DNA of 64,000 bases from Cavia porcellus (lineage: Eukaryota; Chordata; Mammalia; Rodentia; Caviidae): NCBI RefSeq assembly GCF_034190915.1, contig NW_026947489.1, positions 58,962,001-59,026,000 on the forward strand. The letters are read 5' to 3'. Every line of letters starts with the position of its first letter. Positions within the stretch are counted from its first letter, which is position 1. The notes under the pieces are model-generated. The model saw only the letters and a program-made list of their open reading frames with translations. It was not told where the DNA came from and ran no database searches. The translations under genes were made by a program, and so were the position numbers. Positions 46,181 to 57,859 of this stretch are shown one piece after another.

Positions 46181-48900
46181 TTTTTTGGCATTGGGAGACC
46201 AAAAGGTATATCCATGTGTTCCCCAGGTGTACAGAGAGGTCCCACCAGAACAATATCAATTAAAATGTGGTTTTCTTTGAGATCTTGAGCTGTGAATGGT
46301 GGCCGTATTGGCTTTTGTTGTGATGAGAGATGATTTATTATTACTTTAGGGTACTATTTTTAGCTTTAATTTTCATATAGATAGACAACATTTATAATTA
46401 TACAATTAATTGTAGTTATAATAGTAAAATATAAGCTATTAAATTAAATCCATGGGAAGATCCACTTAAATAATGAGCCTTAGTAAATTAGGAATATTTT
46501 TATAACTCTCATTATTACATTAACAAATCATAATATGATGGGGGAAAAGGAGGATAGAGAATTATAGAAAAATATAATGACTATGTACAGAAAAAACTAG
46601 AAGGTGTCACTGACTTTCATCTATTTTTTTATGATGCATTATAACTCCTTTATTTTTGTCTCTATTGCCATCTATATTTATGAAAAATCATATCAGTGTC
46701 TAATATTTAAAAATTGAAATAGAATATATTTGATGTCAAAAGATAAGTGAACTAGGAAAGAAACCGTAGCTACCTGCAAGTGATGCAGAGCTTGAGATGT
46801 CCCTGGTTTGGGGAAGGACAGAACGGTGGCTGGGGCAGGCTTCAGAGCACAGTTTCCCTTACTGACAGATGACCTAGTACATCATCCTATGGGCATCTAG
46901 CTGGTATGTGTGCCTCTGTGTCTTGCTCACCAAATGAAATGATTCCTGTGTTTTCACCTCTCACTGCCACAGGGCATTGTTGAGTATTGTTGCCAAACTT
47001 AATAATTTTGAGCAATCAGGCTGACATTCATCCCCTTTGCCACCAGCTTCCTTTCTTAACTCAAAGGCATTTTGCCATCTTTGGCAAAAATGACAATGTG
47101 GATTTCAGCAAAGGTGTATGGGTTTCATTTGGAAACTTCACATTTTGCTCTGATCTGTGTAATTCCTGATGAAGATAAGAAGGCAAACTGGCAGCCTTAG
47201 TTCTTGTCCAAAGACTAGCTTGTCTGCTTTCTTTCCAGTATGCTCTTGAGCTACAGGGACCTTTATTCCTCTGGACACTGCCTGCATCTAGCAGTGGGAG
47301 TCACTGATGGGAGGGGAGGGAAGGAGATGAAGAGGCCAGGGGCATAGGTGCGGTGACTCCCCTACCTGGATCTTCCATCAGCACTCTTCTTCTGTAGCAA
47401 CAGTATGATTGGCATTCAACAAGATTCTCCAAGCTCTGGAAGCCACCCTTCTACTTCCTGCTCTTCCACCTCCATTTCCCCAGGCTGTCATATCAGTGGA
47501 ATGAGGAGAATTTGCTCTCTGGGACATGGGGACAGGACTCTGCAAAAGGGTATGAAGCACCTGTTGGCAGTGTTTGCCATCTTGATTGCAGTGGCTGCCA
47601 TGTGGTTCTGCACACTGGTTGAAACTCCTCAACCTGGAGACTGAAAGGAGTCAATTTTGTTGCATGTAAATTTGGTTGAATGAACCAACCTGAAATGAGA
47701 AATACAGAAGTAATAATTATTTCTACTGTCACCGCCTTCTGTACCCTACTAACATGACACTCATGGAGGATGCTCAAATATCAGAACCCTATGATGCATT
47801 GTGCACATTCACAGAAGTCATTAATATTTATAATCCTATCACTTAGTCCCTCCTTATTTTGAGTATGCAAGGAGATGCTGAACAGAATGTGTTCGGGAAG
47901 TCTGTAGGCTCATTCATTTCCTTTCCAGCAGTCAATCTCAGGGTGGTTCCTTCTTGTTTGGTGTCCTCCTTGGTCACATCTGGGGCAAATGTCAGGATTT
48001 ACATCTTGTTCGGTGCTTGGGCAGCTTTCATGACCAAATTTCTACTCATGAAGTCTATGAAGTCTTTGTTTCAAGGCTCCTGTCATAAAGCTTTTGTCAT
48101 AAGGTACAAGTAAAGGGTTGAGATTGCTTTGGCAATGCACCCCTCACAAAGATACTTGTGACCATGTGCTGTGGCCTCTCCCTTGCTTGCTTTCTGTCTA
48201 CAGCAGCTGGCCTGAGAGGACAGAGAGCAGTAAGTGAGAGGCCACACCTCTCCTCAGGTGTGCCACCTTGTCCAGCTGAGCAACATTACTCGGTTTGTGC
48301 TGGATGAAGCCTTCTGAACTGTTATTTCCATTTGGATCGAAGCACCGCAGCAGCTTTTCCAATCCTCAAGGTCCCATGTTTCCCAATACCCTTTCCTTGC
48401 TTTCAGTTTGTCTCACTACCCCTGCACTCATCTGTCTTGTGTTATCTGCACTGCTCTAGATGGGAAGATGGTCCTGTTTTCTCACAGTGGAAGAGTCACT
48501 CTAAAAAGTCGCACTGGGGAGCTGAGTCACAGGCTGAGGAGATAAGCATGCCTTTGAAGGCCTTGACTGCATCCTTTTTGGGGCGGCTCTGACTTCTTCA
48601 CAACCTCAGGCAGTGATAGGAGCCCCTGTGATATAAGGAGCAGTATGGAATGTGTACCTTCTGGGGCACTGTGCTCCAGACTGATTGCCTTTCACAGTTC
48701 CACTCTAAAGGGTGCCCTGGAAATCCGCCCATTGTCTTGTTCTTTTTTCCATGTTTGAGTTCAGTTTACTGTGAGGACAATAATAGGCACCTGGTATTTA
48801 TTTGCTAAATGCAACTGTTTTCATTGTTAAAATCTGAGAAAGCTTTGCCAATCTGTGGCGCTGGGTGAGCAGATGGACGTGCCTGGACTGCGGACATGTG
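46181..48900. other. No recognisable gene or repeat
   Basis: The first 600 bp are AT-rich; the rest has mixed composition. Frames at 47378-47777 (79-94 codons, both strands) have no motif. Confidence 0.4.
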
Positions 48901-48911
48901 CACAATAGCTG

Positions 48912-49240
48912 TGCCACCCCCAACTAGTATGTAGTGACCTTCTTTATCTCTTTGGATAATTCTTGGCTTGAAGTTTACATTGTCTGTAAACAGAATAGCT
49001 ACCCCCACTTTTTGGGGCGTTCCTGTTGCATGCAGTTTTGTTTTCTATCTTTTGATATTCAGTCTATGAGTTTCCTTTTGGGTTAGATGGGTTTCTTGTA
49101 GACAGCATATGGTTGGATGTTGTTTCTTGATCCATTCTGCCAGTCTGTTTCTTTAAATTGGTGCATTGAGACCATTTACATTAATACAATATATAACAAG
49201 TGGTTATATATTGGTTTATTGTTGACATGTTATCTTTCTG
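48912..49240 (-). pseudogene. L1 ORF2 endonuclease N-terminal part (inverted segment)
   Basis: Minus-strand translation gives INVNGLNAP, LAEWIKKQHPTICCLQETHL, a VGVAILFTDNVNFKP block and RDKEGHYILVGG. These are the start of the apurinic-type endonuclease, with its metal-binding Asn in NVNGLN and the Glu in QETHL both visible. It ends at the left target duplication at 48911. The next residues of the domain are found on the opposite strand from 53831. Stops upstream of INVNGLN show decay. Confidence 0.85.
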
Positions 49241-49262
49241 CTGTTACATCTTTCCATTGTGT

Positions 49263-49737
49263 TTAATTGTCTGCCTTTCTTAGTGTTTTTTTCCTATGTG
49301 TATCTACACAGTCTTTAAGTATTCTTTGCAGGATTGGCTTGGTAATCATGAAGTTCTTCAGCTGTTTTTTGTCATGGAAGTATCTTATTTCTCCATCCAT
49401 TTTGAAGGACAGTTTTTCAGGGTGCATCGGGTTGGAAATCATTTTCTTTAGGATCTGAAATACTTCACTCCATGCCCTTCTTGACTTAATGTTTTGTGTT
49501 GAGAAGTATGCTGTGATTCTGGTAGGTTTTCCTTTATAGGTGATCTGTCTTTTCTCTCTAACAGCTTTTAATATTCTACTCTTATGTTGGATTTCTGGGA
49601 TGGTGATTTTTATATGTCTGGGTGTAGTTTTATTTTGGTTATGGCTATTTGGAGTTCTATATGTTTCACTAATCTGCATGTCAGTTTCCATTCTCACATT
49701 TGGGAAATTTTCAGATATTACTTCTCTAAATATCCTC
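49263..49737 (-). pseudogene. L1 ORF1p C-terminal half (inverted segment)
   Basis: The minus frame 49263-49697 carries ISETYRTPNSHNQNKTTPRH, ILKAVREKRQITYKGKPTR and FHDKKQLKNFM, the C-terminal RNA-binding domain of L1 ORF1p. It is homologous to 29240-29620 of the half-LINE. Its 5' continuation lies beyond the nested element, at 52654 and above. The 13-bp repeat TCTAAATATCCTC (49725-49737) is the left copy of that element's target duplication. Confidence 0.9.
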
Positions 49738-49744
49738 CTTTTTT

Positions 49745-51180
49745 ACTTAAAGGAAAAAACAAAACAAAACAGTATAAGGGTACAAGTAATACAGAATTTC
49801 AAAAAAGGTAGGAAATCACTAGTTAATAGATTACATATTGTCATCTTAGAAATGGTTGTTCAAGTTACAGAATCAAAGCATACAAAGTGGACTTCAAACA
49901 ATGAGACTGAAACAGTTGTGTTCAGTGATCCAACAAAAACTTAGTAATATGATCATCTATCTTAACACACCTAAACATACTTGCAGTTGTATCCTTTAGA
50001 GCACTTTTTATTTTTTCCTCTCATTCCTACAACAAAATTTACACATTTTGGGCTTTATTACCCCCATAGTTCTTATTACTTTTTTTGCAAGAGAATAAAA
50101 CCAAATATGACAAAACAAAGCAGTCAGTCAAAACACAGGATAGACATAGCACATGATGTAAAAACAGAATGCAAGGTTATCAACAATGGTTACCATAGTG
50201 CTTCTTGCTTCCTTAAAAAGAATTGCCTATATCATTAGGTATAATAAAATTGAACAAAACAGTACCAAACAAGACCAATAAAACCTAAACATTGGAAACA
50301 TTACAGGACTTCAAAAGAAGATAATAGTCAAACCAGAATGGACATCATAGTGAATCTTATTGCCTTCAAAATAGTTGCCTATACCCTCAAACTTGATACT
50401 ATCAAACAGAATGGAACAGAGTAAAATCAGTCAAAACAAGAGAGTGGGAGTAATACAAGGCTTCCAATCAAGTTAATAGGAAACCAAAAAAGTTACTAGA
50501 ATATATCCTGATAATTTTTTTGATTTTGTCCCTTAATTAAAAATAATAATAAAAAATAAAATTTTTTATGAAAAAGGGAGGGATTGAGATAAAAGAGGAC
50601 ATAACAACATAATAATACAGGTCAAAGTATGACAATTTCATCACCTAGTGCTTCACCACAAGATAATCTGACTTAATAGTTGTTACCATAGTGTCTCTTT
50701 CCTTGAAATATTTGAATACAACTTCGTATACTATAGCATCAAACATATCAAGACAGTGTGAAACCATTCAAGAGGATGAAAGTATTACAGGGTACTTAGA
50801 ACCAGCTAATGGAAAATGAACAATGGTTTCTGTATAATCTCCTTGCCTATAAAAATTTTTGTTTATACTATCACATATAATAAAATCCAGTAAGGTGCAA
50901 CATGATAAAAACAATGGAGACAGAAGAACAACAGTTTGGTGGGACTTCAAAACAAGATGATATTAAATCAGCACTAGCTATTATGATGTCTTGTTTTCTT
51001 CAAAACAGCTGCTCATTTCATCACAGGCAATAATATCAAACAGCCCAGAATAAAGCCATTCCAATTAATGAGTGAAAGCTTTGTAAGGCTTCAAAGCCAC
51101 ATAATGGGGAATCATGATTACCATATACTTTTATATATTTGAATCATTTCTTATAATAGGGAAACTATTCGGTATTCATA
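49745..51180 (-). repeat. Tandem-unit 3'UTR of the nested L1 (~1.4 kb)
   Basis: On the plus strand, repeated phrases appear at intervals of roughly 170-190 bp: GGTTACCATAGTGCTTCTTG (50189), ATCATAGTGAATCTTATTGC (50345), GTTACCATAGTGTCTCTTTC (50682), and TTATGATGTCTTGTTTTCTT (50980). Each is followed by AATAGTTGCCTATAC-like text and AAACAAGA/AAACAGTA-like text. It is about twice as long as the 3'UTR of the outer L1, so it has more units. Confidence 0.75.
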
Positions 51181-51715
51181 CATGTGAGTTTGATTTATTT
51201 CACTTATGAATATGGTCTCAAGCTGTGTCCATTTATTTGTAAATATCTCAATGTTACCCTTCTTTATAGCTGAGTAGTACTCCATTGTATAAAAATACCA
51301 CAACTTTTTTATCCATTCCTCAGTTGATGGACACTTGGGTTATTTCTAAGATCTGGCAATTACAAATTGTGCTGCTATAAACATAGGTGCACATATATCA
51401 GTGTAGTATGATGCTTTCAGTTCTTCTGGGAATATGCCTAGAAGTGGAATAGTTGGAACAAATGGGACTTCCAATCCCAGCTTTTTAAGAAATCTCCAGA
51501 CTGACCTCCACAATGGTTGCACCAGTCTACACTCCCACCAACAGTGCAGGAGAGCTCCTTTTCCCCACAGTCTCTCCAGCATTTGTTGTTGATGGTTTTC
51601 TTGATCCTGGCCGTTCTTTCAGGAGTGAGATGGAATCTCAGTGTGGTTTTAATTTGCATTTCTCTAATGACTAATGATGATGAACATTTTTTCATGTATT
51701 TATTTGCCATTTGTA
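51181..51715 (-). pseudogene. L1 ORF2 C-terminal region (direct part of nested L1)
   Basis: Minus frames 51346-51582 and 51438-51710 contain [29 protein letters not shown], a [15 protein letters not shown] block (the conserved Cys/Trp-rich stretch) and [15 protein letters not shown]. They shift frame relative to each other, so the copy is broken. The same blocks occur at 56717-57102 in the outer L1. Confidence 0.85.
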
Positions 51716-52653
51716 TTACTCTTACGAAAGAAGTGAAAGACCTATACAGGGAAAACTACAATACACTGAAAAAAGAAATGGAAGATGATCTCAGAAAATG
51801 GAAAGACATCCCTTGCTCATGGATAGAAAGAATAAATACTGTGAAAGTGGCCATTCTCCCAAAATTCTTATACAGATTCAATGCAATCCCAATAAAAATA
51901 CCATCAGCATACCTCATAGATCTAGAGAAATCACTCCTAAAATTCATCTGGAGCGAGAAGAGACCTAGAAGAGCAAAGACAGTTCTAAGCAACAAAAGCA
52001 AGACAGGAGGCATCACAATCTGTGACTTAAAAGTTATACTACAAAGCAACCGTAGTAAAATCAACATGGTACTGGAATCAAAACCGAGCTGAAGATCAAT
52101 AGAATAGATTAGAAGATACAACCACAACTACAAATACACTCAGCCACCTTATCTTTGATAAATGAGCCAAAAAGGCTCACTGAAAGAATGACAGTCTCTT
52201 TAATAAATGGTGTTGGAAAAACTGGCTCTCCAAATGCCGAAAATTAAAATTAGTCCCATGCCTATCACCATGTACTAAATTAAAATCTAAATGGATCAAA
52301 AATCTGAATATTAAAATAGAAACACTAAATCTATTGGAAGACAAATTGGGTAGAAACCTTGAAGATATAGGGGTAGATAGAGAATTCATGAACAGGACTC
52401 AAACCTCACGGGAAATATTTCCCAGAATCAGTAACTGGGACCACCTCTTATTAAAAAGTTTCTGCATGTCAAGAGAAGTCTCCAGCATAGTTAAAAGAAA
52501 ACCCACAAACTGGGAAAAAATCTTAGTGAACTCTCCCTCAGACAAAGAACTTCTGTCTAAAATATATAAATAATTTAAAAATGCAAAATCCAATCCAAAA
52601 ATGGGCCTCTGAATGAATAAACACTTCTCAGATGAAGAAATACAAGTGGCAAA
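51716..52653 (+). pseudogene. L1 ORF2 segment after reverse transcriptase (inverted part of nested L1)
   Basis: The plus frame from about 51721 reads [20 protein letters not shown], then [39 protein letters not shown] and GGITICDLK. After a frame change, LGRNLEDIG and NWEKILVN appear in 52334-52573. It is homologous to 55800-56640 of the outer L1. The apparent 191-codon frame 51517-52092 spans the inversion junction; only its part after about 51720 is ORF2 in the sense direction. Confidence 0.85.
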
Positions 52654-52666
52654 TCTAAATATCCTC

Positions 52667-53218
52667 TTAATATCCTTTGTATTGTCCCCTTCTTTTTCAT
52701 TTATCCCTATCAATCTTATGTCATTTTTCTTTGAATCATTTTGCAGCTGTTCAATTGTTATTTCCTGATACCTTGTTACTTTTAAGAGATCTTTCCTTTC
52801 CTGTTCACTAGCTGAAATCTTGTATTCAAAGTCTGAAATTCTATCTTCACTTTCACTGAGGCAGTTTTTACACCTTTCAATGGAATTTTTGATTTCCTGT
52901 ATATCTCTTTGAATCGGCTTCATGTATTATATTTGTTTCTTATATTGTTCATCCAAGGGATTCCATCTTTTTGCACTGTACCTCTAATTTTTTAACTGTA
53001 TCTGCCTTAGATGTGTTCAGCATCTCTTTCATTTCTTTTATCATTTCTTCTTTTACCTGGGAGATTATTTCTAATTTGAATTCCTTTAAAGCTTCCCAGA
53101 GTTGCTTCTTTATTTCAGTTGCTATTATTTCAGGTATTTCAGGTATATGGTATATATTTTCTTCTAGGTACATGGCTCCTAGGCTTTCTTGGTATGGGCT
53201 TGATGTTTGAGATTGCAT
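52667..53218 (-). pseudogene. L1 ORF1p N-terminal half of the outer L1, frameshifted
   Basis: Two minus-strand frames. 52949-53218 (89 codons, MQSQTSSPYQE start, EIKKQLWEALKEFKLEI coiled-coil-like part) ends in a stop. Below it, MKPIQRDIQEIKNSIERCKN begins at 52923 and continues the coiled coil (SESEDRISDFEYKISASEQE) into the RRM start (KNDIRLIGINEKEG). The nested L1 interrupts right after DIKRIF. A frameshift and a stop lie around 52925-52950, so ORF1 may already have been dead before the nested insertion. Confidence 0.88.
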
Positions 53219-53830
53219 TTTGGTCTTTCATCTTGTCATTTTCCTGTATTTCCATGTTTCAAGTGATGTTCCAAAGCTTCCGCTGGGTGTGTTGGAAATC
53301 ACCTCCTATGCCCTTAGCTCCTGGAACTGAATGGAGGTTGCTGAGCGTGGTCCATTCAGGCCCACAGGACCTCCTGTGCCACCTCCATTGTTCCAGGAAG
53401 CTGGACAGGCCCCTAATCACTGTGGGTGATGGTCCAAAACTCTCCCCAGGCAAGCATTGATGCGCTGGAACTCACCTCACGTGCCCTCAGCTCCCCTGAT
53501 TGAAGAAGGTCACTGGGCATGTTCTAATTCGCCCGCAAAAACCTCCCACATCTAGTCTAATGTGGTTGGAAGCTGGGAGGGCACTTAACTGCTGGGAGCA
53601 ATAATCTTAAACCCTCCAGGGGTCCCATGCTGGTATGCTGGAACTCACCTATGGTAGTCCCAGTTCCTCGAATTGAAAGAAGGTCGCTGGGCACGGCCCA
53701 GCTAGACCTCTGAAACCTGCAGAGCCCACTCTAGTATGGCTGAAACTGGGTAGGCACTTAACCACTGGGGGCAATGATCTTAAACTCTCCCCAGGCCGGC
53801 ACTGGTGTGCTAGAACTTACCTTGGGCATG
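53219..53830 (-). promoter_or_regulatory. L1 5'UTR with ~3 tandem 173-bp monomers
   Basis: The anchor GCTGGAACTCACCT (first copy GTTGGAAATCACCT) begins at 53291, 53464, 53637 and 53809: spacings 173, 173 and 172. Within each unit, a GGTCGCTGGGCAYG-type phrase, TCTAGTNTGG..GGAAGCTGGG and CACTTAACYRCTGGG also recur. The unit at 53809 is cut off at the inversion junction. 53219-53290 is a non-repeated tether before ORF1. Tandem-monomer 5'UTRs are promoter arrays in mouse and rat L1; the monomer sequence here is not one I recognise. Confidence 0.85.
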
Positions 53831-56800
53831 ATAACAATCAAATATGTATGCACCACATTCCAGAGCACCCAGCTATAAAAAGCAAGTATTAAAAGAAATG
53901 AAAAATCAAATAAGCAATAATACAATTATAACAGAAGACCTTAACACACCATTGACACCAAGGGACAGATAAACCAGACAGAAAATCAGCAAAGAAACAA
54001 CAGAACTGAATCATACTCATGAACAAATGATAGATAGACATAGAACAAATGATTGATAGACATATACAGAATGTTCCATCCAACAACATCAAAACATACA
54101 TTCTTCTCAGCAGTATGTGGGACATTCTCTAAAATAGACTATATACTAGCTAAGTAAATGCAAAAGAGTTGAAATTATCAGATGCGTGTTATCAGATCAT
54201 GGTGCTATGAAACTAGAAATTAATGATAAAAGAAACTTCAAAAACCACACAAACACATGGAAATTGAATAATATACTCTTGAGCAATCAGTGGGTCACAG
54301 ACAAAATTAAAAGAGAAATTAAACAATATCTACAAACAAACCAAAGTACAAATACAACTTACTGAAATCTGTGGGATGCAATGAAAGCGGTCCTCAGAGG
54401 AAAATTTACTGCGCTGAGTTCCCACATTAGGAAAACAGAATCAACACAAATAAACAACATGACGTTACACCTCAAACATCCAGAAAAAGAAGAGCAAGTC
54501 AAGCCCAAAGCCAAAAGAAGGGAGGAAATTATAAAAAATCCGAGTAGAAATTAATGCAATAGAGACTAAGAAAACAATACAAAGACTCAATGAATCAAAG
54601 CGTTGGTTCTTTGAAAGATAGCCCCCTAGTCAACCTAATTTAAAAAAGGAAAGAAAAAGCTCAAGTTCATGCAATAGGGAATGAAAAAGGTGAAATCACC
54701 ACAGACTGTGGAAATAGACAAGATCATCAACACCTATTTCAAAAACCTCTACTCTCACAGAAGAAACGGACAGATTCTTAGAAACATATTAAATACCAAA
54801 GCTGGGTCAAGAAGATGTAAAACTGCTGAATAACCCAATTTCTATTAAAGAAATTGAAGATTTAGTTAAGTTCTTACCTACAAAGAAGAGCTCAGGCCCA
54901 GACGGATTCACTGTGGAATTCTACAAGAAATACAAAGAAGACTTAATGCTGACACTCCTCAAACTCTTCAATGAAATTGAAAGGGAAGCAGTTCTTTCTA
55001 AGACATTCCTGGAAGCAAATATTACTCTATTACCAAAACCTGAGAAAGACCCAACTAAAAAAGAGAACTACAGACCAATTTCCCTAATGAACATAGATGC
55101 AAAAATCCTCAAGAAAATATTGGCAAACAGGATGCAGCAAATCATCAAGAAGATTATACACCATGACCACGTGGGCTTCATCACAGGCATGCAGGAATGG
55201 TTCGACATACATAAATCAATAAATGTAATTCACCATATCAATAGAGCCAAAAGTAAGAATCACTTGATCATTTCTATATATGCAGAAAAATCTTTTGAAA
55301 AGGTCCAACACTCATTCATGATAAGAACCTTAACAGAAAATTGGAATATATGGTCTTTATCTCAATGTGATAAAAGCCACCTATCACAAACCAATAGCCA
55401 GCATCATATTAAATGGCCAAAAACTGAAAGCGTTTATGTTAAAATCAGGCACAAGACAAGGATATATCTTATCATCACTCCTATTCAACATAGTACTGGA
55501 AATACTAGCCAGAGCAATTAAATAAGAGAGAGGAATAAAAGGAGTAAATATTGGAAAAGAGGAAGTTAAATTATCATTATTTGCAGATGACATGATACTC
55601 TACATAGAAGACCCCCAAAACTCCATTGAAAGACTCCTAGATATAATAAATAAATTTAGTAATGTAGCTGGATACAAAGTCAATGCTCAAAAATCAATAG
55701 CATGCCTATATACTAGCAACAAAATCACAGAGAGAGAAATAAGAGAAGCCACACCCTTCACAATAGCATCCAAAAAATGAAATACTTAGGAATTAATCTT
55801 CCAAAAGATGTATACAGGGAAAATTATAGTACCCTAAAAATGAAATTGAAGAGTATCTCAGAAAATGGAAAGACATCCCTTGTTCATGAATAGGGAGAAT
55901 ATATATTGTGAAAATGGCCATTCTCCCAAAACTATTATACAGATTCAATGCTATCCCAATGAAAATACCATCAACATACCTCATAGATCTAGACAAATCA
56001 CTCCTAAAATTCATCTGGAACCAGAAGAGACCTAGAATAGCAAAGACAATTCTAAGCAGCAAAGGCAAGGCAGGAGACATCACAATCCCTGACTTGAAGT
56101 TATACTACAAAGCTACTTTAATAAAATTAACATGGTACTGGAATAAAAACAGATCTAAATATCAATGGAATAGATTAGAAGATACAACCACAACTACAAA
56201 CACATTCAACCACCTTATTTTTGATAAAGGGGCCAAACATGTTCACTGGAAGAACCACAGTTTCTTTAATACATGGTGCTGGAAAAATAGGCTCTCCATG
56301 TGCTGAAAACTAAAACTAGACCCATTCCTATCATCATGGGCTAAACTAAAATCTAAGTGGATCAAAGATCTGAATATTAAAACAGAAACACTAAATCATC
56401 TGGAATACAAATTAGGTAAAAATCTTGAAGACATGGGGGTAGGTAGAGAATTCATGAACAGGAATCAAATTGCACAGCAAATACTTCCCAGAATCAACAG
56501 TTAAGGTCACGTCTTATTAAAAAGTTTCTGAATGTCAAAAAAATCTCCAGCATAGTGAATAGAAAACCCACAAACTGGGATAAAAATCTTAGTGAACTAT
56601 TCCCCAGACAAAGGACTTCTGTCTAAAACATATAAAGAAGTTTAACAAAATCAGACGCCCAAAATTCAAAGACCCAACCCAAAAGTGGGCATCAGTTCTC
56701 AGATGAAGAAATACAAATGGCAAATAAATACATGAAAAAATGTTCATCATCATTAGTCATTAGAGAAATGCAAATTAAAACAACACTGAGATTCCATCTC

Positions 56801-57270
56801 ACTACAGAAAGAATCAAGGATCAAGAAAACTGCCAACAGCAAATGCTGGAGAGGCTGTGGGGGGAAAGGAACTCTCCTGCACTGTTGGTGGGAGTGTAGA
56901 CTGGTGCAACCACTGTGGATCAGTCTGGAAATTCCTCAAAAAGCTGGGTTTGCAAGTCCCATTCGACCCAGCTCTTCCACTTCTAGGCATATTCCCAGAA
57001 GAACTGAAAACATCATACCACAGTGATATATGTGCACCCATGTTTATAACAGCACAATTTGTAATAGCCAGATCTTGGAAACAACCTAAGTGTTTCAACT
57101 GAGGAATGGACAAAAAGTTTGTGGTATTTTTATACAATGGAATACTACTCAGCTATAAAGAATAATCACATTGAGATATAAATAAATGGACACAACTTGA
57201 GATCATATTCATAAGTGAAATAGATCAAACTCACATGTATAAATACCATATAGTCTCCCTAGAGTGAGAA
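53831..57270 (+). pseudogene. L1 ORF2p: rest of endonuclease, reverse transcriptase and C terminus, multiply broken
   Basis: Blocks in order: endonuclease remainder (54055-54140, IYRMFHPTTSKHTFFSAVCG), linker (54360-54700), then reverse transcriptase in the 202-codon frame 54913-55521 ([35 protein letters not shown]). Motif A reads SIYAEKSF: codon 123 is Tyr where the catalytic Asp belongs (TAT at 55279-55281). Motif [12 protein letters not shown], is intact but in another frame (about 55572-55604). Further blocks: KVNAQKS (55676), [10 protein letters not shown] (55944), [20 protein letters not shown] (56720) and IFPEELK (56989). At least four frame changes and several stops; cannot be active. 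Confidence 0.9.
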
Positions 57271-57859
57271 ATGGTAAGAGTACATAAGATTTTTATGGTA
57301 ATCATGATTCCCCATTACATTGCCTTGAAGCCTTATAATGTTTTCATTCATTAGTTGGAAAGGCTTTACTTGATTTTATTATCCGTGATGGTATGAGCAG
57401 CTATTTTGAAGAAAACAAGACATTATGGCAGCCATTGCTGATTTAATATCATCTTGCTTTGAAGTCCTACCATGCTTTTGTTCTTCTGTTTCCATTGGTT
57501 CTATCATGTTTTATCTTGTTGGATTTTAATATGTGTGATAGTACAAAAAAATTTTTATAGACAATGAGGTAATATAGTAGTCATTGTTCTTTTTCAGTTA
57601 TTTGGTTCTAAATGCCCTGTAATACTTTCATTCTCTTGAATGGTTTTATACTATTTTGTTACGTTTGATACTATTGTATATGAAGGTATGCTCAACTATT
57701 TCAAAGAAAGAGGCATTATGGTAGCTACTGTTAATACCGGGTTGTCTTGTGGTGAAATACTGTGCTGCTTACATTATTCCGTTTTGATCTGCTTTGTTCT
57801 GTCCTCTTGTCTTAATCTCTTTAAAATAAAAAAAATTAAAAATTAAAAAAAATAGAAAA
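57271..57859 (+). repeat. Tandem-unit 3'UTR and A-rich tail of the outer L1
   Basis: Three to four degenerate units, with anchors GCAGCTATTTTGAAGAAAAC (57396), GTAGTCATTG (57577), CAACTATTTCAAAGAAAGAG (57691) and GGTAGCTACTG (57719). Each unit is introduced by TTGAAGCCTTATAATG / TTTGAAGTCCTACCATG / TTCTAAATGCCCTGTAATA. It ends CTCTTTAAAATAAAAAAAAT and A-rich text before the target duplication. Confidence 0.8.

Larger units (their letters stand above)
49738..52653 (-). mobile_element. Nested twin-primed L1 (2.9 kb) inserted into ORF1 of the outer L1
   Basis: Bounded by TCTAAATATCCTC at 49725-49737 and 52654-52666. The 3' terminus (poly(T) on plus, 49739-49744) is at the left. The direct part covers the 3'UTR (49745-51180) and ORF2 C terminus (51181-51715, minus strand; e.g. 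[20 protein letters not shown]). From about 51716 to 52653 the ORF2 segment just upstream is on the plus strand ([19 protein letters not shown] to NWEKILVN). Both parts contain about 15 bp around ATACAARTGGCAAAT, so the inversion breakpoint has a short overlap, as expected from twin priming. Confidence 0.9.

Noticed and set aside
46960..47005. Possible fourth hAT miniature element (GTTGCCAAAC text)
   Set aside because: Only one short end-like phrase, no second terminus and no 8-bp duplication.
49540..49944. 134-codon plus-strand frame
   Set aside because: It spans antisense L1 ORF1, the 13-bp target duplication and the antisense 3'UTR of the nested L1.
49745..51180. Possible CRISPR-like or satellite array
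   Set aside because: Repeats are degenerate, 150-190 bp long and without unique spacers. The same units sit at the 3' ends of other L1 copies, so they are L1 3'UTR.
51517..52092. 191-codon plus-strand open frame
   Set aside because: It crosses the inversion junction of the nested L1 near 51716: the first third is antisense ORF2, the rest sense ORF2. A chance fusion, not a gene.
54913..55521. Possible host reverse transcriptase gene or domesticated copy
   Set aside because: It is embedded in an L1 with matching upstream and downstream blocks, motif A is mutated and the frame is broken on both sides.
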